Assembly (NCBI GenBank): GCA_900321775.1
Contig: ONXE01000035.1
Coordinates: 1 to 12,715 of the forward strand
Origin: an uncultured Bacteroidales bacterium
Lineage (GTDB): Bacteria; Bacteroidota; Bacteroidia; Bacteroidales; Paludibacteraceae
Length of the DNA stretch: 12,715 nucleotides
Direction: 5' to 3'
Position numbers and translations under genes: made by a program. Positions 7,609 to 12,715 of the stretch are shown piece after piece. Under the pieces are notes generated by a model, which saw nothing but the letters and a program-made list of their open reading frames with translations, had not been told where the DNA came from and did no database searches. The first letter of the stretch is position 1, and every line of letters starts with the position of its first letter.

Positions 7609-8207
7609 GCTTCTATCTTCAGATTAAAGGATTGTCTATGATACTTGCAGGGCCCGAACTTGCGCAGCGCTGCATAATGTGCTTCGGTAGGATAGCCCTT
7701 GTTGTCGGCCCAGCCGTAGCAGGGAAACTCCTCGTGAAGCCGCAACATATACTCGTCGCGATAGGTCTTGGCCAGGATGCTCGCTGCGGCTATGCTCATG
7801 TAGGTGGCGTCGCCATGCACTACTGTGTCTGCCGGAATAGCCATCACCTCACCTTCGGGCACGTAGGGCTTCCATTTGTTGCCGTCCACGAGGATGTGTG
7901 CGGGGCGCAGACTCAACTTGTCCAGCGCGCGTTGCATGCCCAGGATGCTGGCGTTGAGGATGTTGATTCGGTCTATCTCCTCTGCCGTCACCTCCGCCAC
8001 AGCCCACGCCAGCGCCTCCTGTTCTATCACGGGACGCAAGGCCAGACGCTGTTTCTCGGTCAGCTGTTTCGAGTCGTTGAGACGCTCGTCACGGAAGTCC
8101 TCAGGCAGAATAACCGCAGCGGCGAACACACTGCCCGCCAACGGTCCGCGGCCCGCTTCATCGCAACCTGCTTCCAACAATCCTGATATCATCCAACTTC
8201 TCAACAT
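7605..8207 (-). CDS. rnhB: Ribonuclease HII
   Basis: RNase HII cuts 5' of ribonucleotides embedded in duplex DNA, starting ribonucleotide excision repair, and also acts on RNA/DNA hybrids. From the ATG at 8205-8207 the protein has 200 residues, the usual size. Catalytic acids by alignment to the E. coli enzyme are Asp16 and Glu17 (GCDEAGRGPLAG), Asp108 (LVDGN) and Asp133 (HGDATY). NDSKQLTEKQR (44-54), EEIDRINILNAS (77-88) and SIAAASILAKTYRDEY (138-153) are also family blocks. A second ATG at 8190-8192 is possible. The frame stays open upstream through the heptamer array to an ATG at 8525, but that extension is repeat-derived and is not accepted here. The stop overlaps the deacetylase start (ATGA). 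The gene follows tamL after a 239-bp gap made almost entirely of repeats. Confidence 0.95.
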   Translation of the reverse strand: MLRSWMISGLLEAGCDEAGRGPLAGSVFAAAVILPEDFRDERLNDSKQLTEKQRLALRPVIEQEALAWAVAEVTAEEIDRINILNASILGMQRALDKLSLRPAHILVDGNKWKPYVPEGEVMAIPADTVVHGDATYMSIAAASILAKTYRDEYMLRLHEEFPCYGWADNKGYPTEAHYAALRKFGPCKYHRQSFNLKIEA

Positions 8208-8212
8208 TTGTT

Positions 8213-8429
8213 TCTCGTCCTTTGTCCTTTGTCCTTTGACCTTTGACCTTTGACCTTTGACCTTTGACTCTTGACTCTCGACTCTTGACTCTCGACCCTT
8301 GACTCTCGACCCTTGACTCTCGACTCTCGACTCTCGACTCTCGACCCTCGACTCTCGACTCTCGACCCTTGACTCTCGACTCTCGACCCTCGACTCTCGA
8401 CCTTTGACCTTTGACCTTTGACCTTTGAC
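8213..8429. repeat. 31-unit heptamer tandem array between tamL and rnhB
   Basis: The tract is exactly 31 x 7 = 217 bp, plus-strand consensus YYTYGAC. By hand count it has 12 TCTCGAC, 9 CTTTGAC, 3 CCTTGAC, 2 CCTCGAC, 2 TCTTGAC, 2 CTTTGTC and 1 degenerate TCTCGTC. CTTTGAC-type units form both flanks (8220-8268 and 8402-8429) and TCTCGAC-type units the core. In the core, 8269-8324 alternates two unit types (14-bp period), while 8346-8401 follows a three-unit pattern, CCTYGAC then two TCTCGAC (21-bp period). There are no unique spacers, so it is not a CRISPR. On the transcribed minus strand it is purine-rich (GTCAAAG, GTCGAGA). It fills most of the 239-bp tamL-rnhB gap. Confidence 0.97.
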
Positions 8430-8430
8430 T

Positions 8431-8455
8431 CCGTTTTGACGCTCCGTCAAAACGG
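8431..8455 (-). terminator. Perfect 10-bp hairpin at the tamL stop codon; possible attenuator or weak terminator
   Basis: CCGTTTTGAC (8431-8440) and GTCAAAACGG (8446-8455) are exact inverted repeats around a 5-base loop (GCTCC). In the tamL transcript the 5' arm contains the last codons and the stop TGA (8447-8449). No run of U follows the hairpin, because the heptamer array starts at once, so it is not a standard intrinsic terminator. It may instead protect the tamL 3' end or reduce read-through into rnhB. Confidence 0.45.
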
Positions 8456-10600
8456 ATATCCAATGGCAAAATGTACCGCGCAGTCGTCTTTCCAGTTCAG
8501 ACCATTGGTGGCCGTACGCCAACATTTGTTGTCCAAACCTATCCGTCCCGGGTCGTACAGCTTCACGCCGAAGTCCACACGAAAGACGAAGAAATTGAGG
8601 TCCAGACGTATGCCTGCGCCCCAGCTCCAGCCTATCTCCTTGTAGAAATCTTTGTCAAACAGACCACCCGGCTGCTGTTCGTAGTCGTACAGTGTCCATA
8701 TATTGCCCGCGTCGGTGAAAGCCGCCAGTTCTATTATCGACCACACGCGCCAGCGGTACTCGAGGTTCATCTCCATCTTGATATCACCCACCTGATTATT
8801 GTAGTCCTGAGCATAGCGACGACGGTAGGAACCCGGACCGAGGGTACGGACAGCCCAACCTCGAACAGAGTTGGCTCCACCAGCAAAATAACGTTTCTCG
8901 TAAGGAAGAGCCACCGCGTTGCCGTAAGCCGCGCCTATGCCAAAGGCCGCGTGATACACCAGACGGTGCTTCTCGTTGAAGATATTGTGCCAGGCAAACG
9001 ACAAGTCGGCCTTCACGTACTGCGCATACCGCACGGAGAAGATGTTATACGAACCGTCTTCATTGGGCTTCTGCTGGAACAGATGACTCAGCCCATACAG
9101 CAGGTTGCCTGCCGTCTCGACGCCATAAAGGAGCGTCACGTACGACCTAAGCGGCTGGGCCTTGTTGAAGGACGAGAACGAGCCCGAATAGCCCCAACCC
9201 AGGATGAAGTGGTCCTCATATGAGTGACGCAGCGGGTTGCTCTCCTTCAGGAAATAGTCGCGGAAAGCCTCACTGATCCAGGGCAGATACACATAACTGA
9301 TGTCCACCAGATTGAAACTGTGCTGCCAACGGCTCTTGTAGGGGCGGTAGTTGTAAACAAGGCTGGCATTGGCTATCGTGCGCGTGAACTCATCCGGACG
9401 GTTCTGATACTGGTAACCGATACTCACCTTCGGCGCCTTGGGAAAAGCCAGCGAAGCATCTACTTTGGCCTCGAATATATCACTGGCGGTCTTGCGCCAT
9501 TCATAAGCCACCTTGCCGTTGACGCTGAACTCCTCGGCACCGTGGAACAGATTCTTGTTGGTGTAGCCCGCACCGCCGGCCACGCCCCAGTCTCCTGCAG
9601 AGAACGTGCCTTCTGCCTCCACACTCACGCTATTGACTTTCGATTTGCTCAGCATGATGTTGCACTCCAGCGTATTCTCGCCGGTCCGGACAAACGAGAT
9701 GTCGGTGTATTTGACAGGACCGAGGGCGGTCAACTCGGAGTAGGTGCGCTCCACCATTTCCTGATTGTACATATGCCCCGGCACAATCTTGCTCACGCGG
9801 TCAAGCACAGAGCGACGAATGAAATCACCGCCCTCCATGTTGTAGTTGACTTTCTCCACTACAAACTGCTTGAACACTATGTTCCACAGGCTGTCAGCAT
9901 TCTCCTGGTCATACTCGCGCAGACGCAATTGTACTGTCACTGTATGGTTGTCGAAAGCCGAGTCGGCCTCGAATTCCAGGAAATCTTTCTCGAAAAAATA
10001 GTACCCGTTGTTGCGCATGGCCGTAGTGATGCGCGCGCGCTCCTCGTCCAGAATATTGGCGTCGAAACGCTCGTTCTCCTTGACCAGACAATCTTTCGAC
10101 CTCGCTACGCGGGCCAACTCCTGCTGATTGAGACGAACAGTGTACTTGCTCAGTATATACGGCTCACGGGCTGTGATGTTGAAGGTCAGACTCAGTTTCC
10201 GCTTTTTCACCTCCATGGTCGTGTCCACGCTGGCGTTGAAGTAACCCATGTTTTGCATGGCGCGAGTCAGGTACTGTATGCTGTTGCCTGCAGCAAAGGG
10301 ATCAAACACCTCCGGTGCCTCACCCATTTTCTTCAGCGTGCGGTTAATCCATTTGGTAGAATCCTTGCCCGCCAGGTCATATACATGCAACTGCAACTTC
10401 CAAAAACCGAAAATCTCCGAGTTCTGCTTCTGCTGGATGTAGCGCTTCAGCTGGTCGGTTTTTACATCTTTTCTGTCAACGATATGTACGTGCGTTTTGT
10501 TCAGGAGCATTTTGTCCTCCGGAACGAACTTAAGGGTGTTACATGACGCCAAAAAAGTCAGAAAACACACCAAAAATATATTACGTACACACTTAGGCAT
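8447..10600 (-). CDS. tamL: TamL-like lipoprotein of the Omp85 (BamA/TamA) superfamily
   Basis: Omp85 proteins insert beta-barrel proteins into the outer membrane; in Bacteroidota a lipid-anchored TamA relative is called TamL. The start is ATG at 10598-10600, giving 717 residues. The in-frame TTG at 10643-10645 would spoil the signal peptide and would lie upstream of the predicted transcription start. Residues 1-20 form a lipoprotein signal peptide ending in the lipobox FLASC (Cys20). A periplasmic part with POTRA-like segments (for example LTRAMQNMGYFNASV and RITTAMRNNGYYFFEKDF) spans about 25-350. The C-terminal part (about 365-717) is rich in alternating aromatic strands, contains KRYFAGGANSVRGW (the loop 6 VRGF/Y-like motif), and ends HFAIGYPF with a terminal Phe as in the beta-signal. 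It has its own promoter and heads the operon. Which substrate it assembles, and whether TamB is nearby, cannot be seen. Confidence 0.92.
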   Translation of the reverse strand: MPKCVRNIFLVCFLTFLASCNTLKFVPEDKMLLNKTHVHIVDRKDVKTDQLKRYIQQKQNSEIFGFWKLQLHVYDLAGKDSTKWINRTLKKMGEAPEVFDPFAAGNSIQYLTRAMQNMGYFNASVDTTMEVKKRKLSLTFNITAREPYILSKYTVRLNQQELARVARSKDCLVKENERFDANILDEERARITTAMRNNGYYFFEKDFLEFEADSAFDNHTVTVQLRLREYDQENADSLWNIVFKQFVVEKVNYNMEGGDFIRRSVLDRVSKIVPGHMYNQEMVERTYSELTALGPVKYTDISFVRTGENTLECNIMLSKSKVNSVSVEAEGTFSAGDWGVAGGAGYTNKNLFHGAEEFSVNGKVAYEWRKTASDIFEAKVDASLAFPKAPKVSIGYQYQNRPDEFTRTIANASLVYNYRPYKSRWQHSFNLVDISYVYLPWISEAFRDYFLKESNPLRHSYEDHFILGWGYSGSFSSFNKAQPLRSYVTLLYGVETAGNLLYGLSHLFQQKPNEDGSYNIFSVRYAQYVKADLSFAWHNIFNEKHRLVYHAAFGIGAAYGNAVALPYEKRYFAGGANSVRGWAVRTLGPGSYRRRYAQDYNNQVGDIKMEMNLEYRWRVWSIIELAAFTDAGNIWTLYDYEQQPGGLFDKDFYKEIGWSWGAGIRLDLNFFVFRVDFGVKLYDPGRIGLDNKCWRTATNGLNWKDDCAVHFAIGYPF

Positions 10601-10614
10601 ATTAATATCGAGCG

Positions 10615-10646
10615 CAAAGTTACGATTTTTTTTGCATATATCCAAA
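10615..10646 (-). promoter_or_regulatory. Promoter for tamL and the downstream operon (Bacteroidetes type)
   Basis: Read on the minus strand, a -33 element TTTG (10646-10643) is followed after 20 bp by TAACTTTG (10622-10615), an exact match to the Bacteroidetes -7 consensus TAnnTTTG. Transcription should start near 10607-10610, giving a leader of about 10 nt or less before the ATG at 10600. The -33 element lies inside the spacer of the opposite promoter. Confidence 0.85.
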
Positions 10647-10662
10647 TTTTTTTATACCTTTG
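10631..10662 (+). promoter_or_regulatory. Promoter for the TrmH-family methyltransferase gene (Bacteroidetes type)
   Basis: TTTG (10631-10634), a 20-bp spacer, then TACCTTTG (10655-10662) match the TTTG / TAnnTTTG consensus. Transcription should begin near 10667-10670, leaving a leader of about 12-15 nt before the ATG at 10682. It shares 16 bp with the divergent tamL promoter, so the two probably cannot be occupied together. Confidence 0.85.
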
Positions 10663-10681
10663 CAGCGATTTTTGTTTAATT

Positions 10682-11399
<718 letters not shown>

Positions 11400-11428
<29 letters not shown>

Positions 11429-11603
11429 TGAGCACTCCGTTCTCTATTTTTGCCCTTCCGCCGAAATAGACGGTATTCGCAGGCTCGCAGGGCAACTCAC
11501 TCAGCATTTGCGCGCCAAGCACAGTGCCATCTTCTGACACATCGACGACAACCCCTTTCTTGAGGTTGCCGTCGATTTCTATCTCTGCACAAAGAATTTT
11601 CAA
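11400..11603 (-). CDS. Small hypothetical protein downstream of thrS, TTG start
   Basis: This 67-codon frame has normal-looking codon use and a structured, mixed-charge product (for example LKKGVVVDVSEDGTVLGAQ, then ANTVYFGGRAKIENGV), consistent with a small beta-rich protein. There is no signal peptide or membrane segment. An in-frame TGA two codons upstream leaves TTG (11601-11603) as the first possible start. It lies in a heptamer tract, 24 bp after the thrS stop, so co-transcription with thrS is likely. The 3' end overlaps the convergent methyltransferase gene by 29 bp. I do not recognise the family. The pattern recalls the N-terminal beta-sandwich of some amidohydrolases, but that is weak, and a gene remnant is an alternative. 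Confidence 0.55.
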
Positions 11604-11622
11604 TTGTCAATTTTCAATTACA
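11595..11622. repeat. Heptamer-period repeats at the thrS-small ORF junction
   Basis: The plus-strand units are AATTTTC, AATTGTC, AATTTTC and AATTACA. The tract begins inside the 5' end of the small ORF, supplies its TTG start codon, and ends 5 bp short of the thrS stop (11628-11630). It is AT-rich, unlike both flanking genes. Confidence 0.75.
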
Positions 11623-11627
11623 TTGCT

Positions 11628-12715
11628 TCAGCAGTGTGCCATCTGCTCAGCCACAAGGCCGTTGATCATCTCGGCGAAGGCTTCAGGCGTCATCTGGCCT
11701 TTGTCCTCGGCACCTTGCTGACGAACGCTAACCAAGTGCTGCTCGGCTTCTTTCTCGCCCACGATGAGCATGAACGGGATGTGCTTGAGCTCGTTGTCGC
11801 GGATCTTGCGGCCGATCTTTTCGTTGCGGTCGTCCACAATGGCACGAACGTCATGCTGCTCCAGCATCTTCTGAATAGAGTAGGCGTACTCGTTGCTCTT
11901 CTCCGACACAGGCAGCACAGCCACCTGATCCGGCGTCAGCCACAGCGGGAAACGGCCTGCGGTATGCTCAATCAGCACGGCCACAAAGCGTTCCATCGAA
12001 CCAAACGGAGCACGGTGAATCATCACCGGACGGTGCTTCTGGTTGTCCTCGCCCACGTATTCCAACTCAAAGCGCTGCGGCAACTGATAGTCCACTTGAA
12101 TAGTACCCAACTGCCAACGGCGACCGATGGCGTCCTTAACCATGAAGTCAAGTTTCGGACCGTAGAAAGCAGCCTCGCCGGTCTCCATGCGGGCTTTCAT
12201 ACCCTTTTCCTGGCACGCCTCGATGATGGCGTTCTCGGCCGTTGCCCAGTCCTCGTCGGAGCCGATATACTTCTCGTGGTTGTTCGGGTCGCGAAGCGAG
12301 ATCTGTACCTCCACGTTCTCGTCTGTGAAATGGAACGTGGCGAACACGCGCTGGATGATGTCCATCACCTTGATGAACTCACCCTTCACCTGGTCAGGAC
12401 GGCAGAAGATATGCGCGTCATCCTGCGTGAACGAACGAACACGGGTCAGTCCGTGCAACTCGCCGCTCTGCTCGTAACGGTAAACCGTACCAAACTCCGC
12501 GCAGCGGAAAGGCAGGTCACGGTACGAACGGGGTTTTGAGGCATATATCTCGCAGTGGTGGGGGCAGTTCATCGGCTTGAGCATGTACTCCTCGTCCTCT
12601 TCGGGCGTGTGGATAGGCTGGAAACTGTCCTTGCCGTAGTGAGCCCAGTGACCCGAAGTAACGTACAGCTGTTTGCTGCCGATATGCGGAGTGATAACCT
12701 CCTGATAACCATATT
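11628..12715 (-). CDS. thrS: Threonyl-tRNA synthetase, C-terminal part (5' end beyond window)
   Basis: The frame stays open on the minus strand from the right edge (first readable residues YGYQEVITPHIG) to TGA at 11628-11630, about 361 codons. ThrS charges tRNA-Thr; this part holds the class II catalytic core and the anticodon-binding domain. Visible features are VTSGHWAHYG, the zinc-site region LKPMNCPHHCEIY (Cys ligand), motif 2 YRYEQSGELHGLTRVRSFTQDDAHIFC, MIHRAPFGSMERF (His ligand) with motif 3, GRFPLWLTPDQVAVLPV at the start of the anticodon domain, and DDRNEKIGRKIRDNEL near the end. The N-terminal TGS and editing domains would lie beyond the window. The downstream neighbour is not infC-rpmI-rplT, which commonly follows thrS in bacteria, but a small unknown ORF. 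Confidence 0.98.
   Translation of the reverse strand, partial: YGYQEVITPHIGSKQLYVTSGHWAHYGKDSFQPIHTPEEDEEYMLKPMNCPHHCEIYASKPRSYRDLPFRCAEFGTVYRYEQSGELHGLTRVRSFTQDDAHIFCRPDQVKGEFIKVMDIIQRVFATFHFTDENVEVQISLRDPNNHEKYIGSDEDWATAENAIIEACQEKGMKARMETGEAAFYGPKLDFMVKDAIGRRWQLGTIQVDYQLPQRFELEYVGEDNQKHRPVMIHRAPFGSMERFVAVLIEHTAGRFPLWLTPDQVAVLPVSEKSNEYAYSIQKMLEQHDVRAIVDDRNEKIGRKIRDNELKHIPFMLIVGEKEAEQHLVSVRQQGAEDKGQMTPEAFAEMINGLVAEQMAHC

Noticed and set aside
8213..8429. CRISPR array
   Set aside because: Units are contiguous 7-mers with no unique spacers, no 23-47 bp repeats and no cas genes nearby.
8208..8525. A longer RNase HII of 306 residues starting at 8525
   Set aside because: The extra 106 residues come from the tail of tamL in another frame plus the heptamer array. 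The family length (about 200) and conserved N-terminus fit the ATG at 8207.
9224..10546. A 440-codon open frame on the plus strand
   Set aside because: It lies entirely antisense to tamL, has no recognisable domain, and its length reflects codon bias in tamL. The same applies to the plus-strand frames at 3079-3879, 5988-6788, 8471-9223 and 11604-12539.
10601..10645. tamL starting at the in-frame TTG at 10645
   Set aside because: That start would lie upstream of the predicted transcription start and would put 15 polar residues before the lipoprotein signal peptide.
10626..10646. Binding site for a specific repressor at the central dyad TTTGCATATATCCAAA
   Set aside because: The palindrome is explained by the two opposed -33 boxes; no separate operator or regulator gene can be supported from this window.

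Overview
The window looks like chromosomal DNA of a member of the Bacteroidales (Bacteroidota). Three things point there: the proteins (a lipoprotein Omp85 of the TamL type, and LpxK, MsbA-like, SppA and ThrS sequences of Bacteroidales character), the promoters (two copies of TTTG-N20-TAnnTTTG, the Bacteroidetes sigma-ABfr consensus), and the lack of useful Shine-Dalgarno sequences before most starts. Genus cannot be fixed from sequence reading alone. There are no rRNA or tRNA genes, transposases, phage genes or CRISPR arrays.

Layout. Positions 1-10600 hold eight tightly packed genes, all on the minus strand, transcribed from about 10610 towards 1: tamL (Omp85 lipoprotein), rnhB (RNase HII), a NodB/CE4-like polysaccharide deacetylase relative, sppA, lpxK, punA, an MsbA-like lipid ABC exporter, and a C45/choloylglycine-hydrolase-like Ntn hydrolase cut by the left edge. 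Several junctions overlap (ATGA at rnhB/deacetylase, 29 bp at lpxK/punA, TAATG at punA/msbA), so much of this is probably one operon. At 10601-10681 two divergent promoters interlock around an exact geometric dyad. One drives tamL and the other a TrmH/SpoU-family RNA 2'-O-methyltransferase gene (10682-11428, plus strand). That gene converges on, and overlaps, a 67-codon ORF (11400-11603, minus). This ORF lies just downstream of thrS, whose 5' end is cut by the right edge.

Function. The long operon is mainly about the cell envelope: lipid A 4'-phosphorylation (LpxK), lipid A flipping (MsbA-like), outer-membrane protein or envelope assembly (TamL) and membrane peptide turnover (SppA). Housekeeping genes (rnhB, punA) sit among them.

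Most unusual feature. Seven unrelated loci carry short direct tandem repeats with odd unit lengths of 7, 9 or 11 bp. The largest is a 31-unit, 217-bp heptamer array between tamL and rnhB with higher-order 14- and 21-bp periodicity. Smaller ones sit in the 5' leaders of sppA, lpxK and the small ORF. Three lie inside genes (msbA-like, lpxK, trmH-like) and are read in frame as low-complexity linkers. This resembles the short tandemly repeated repetitive (STRR) heptamers of cyanobacteria and is the part most worth a second look.
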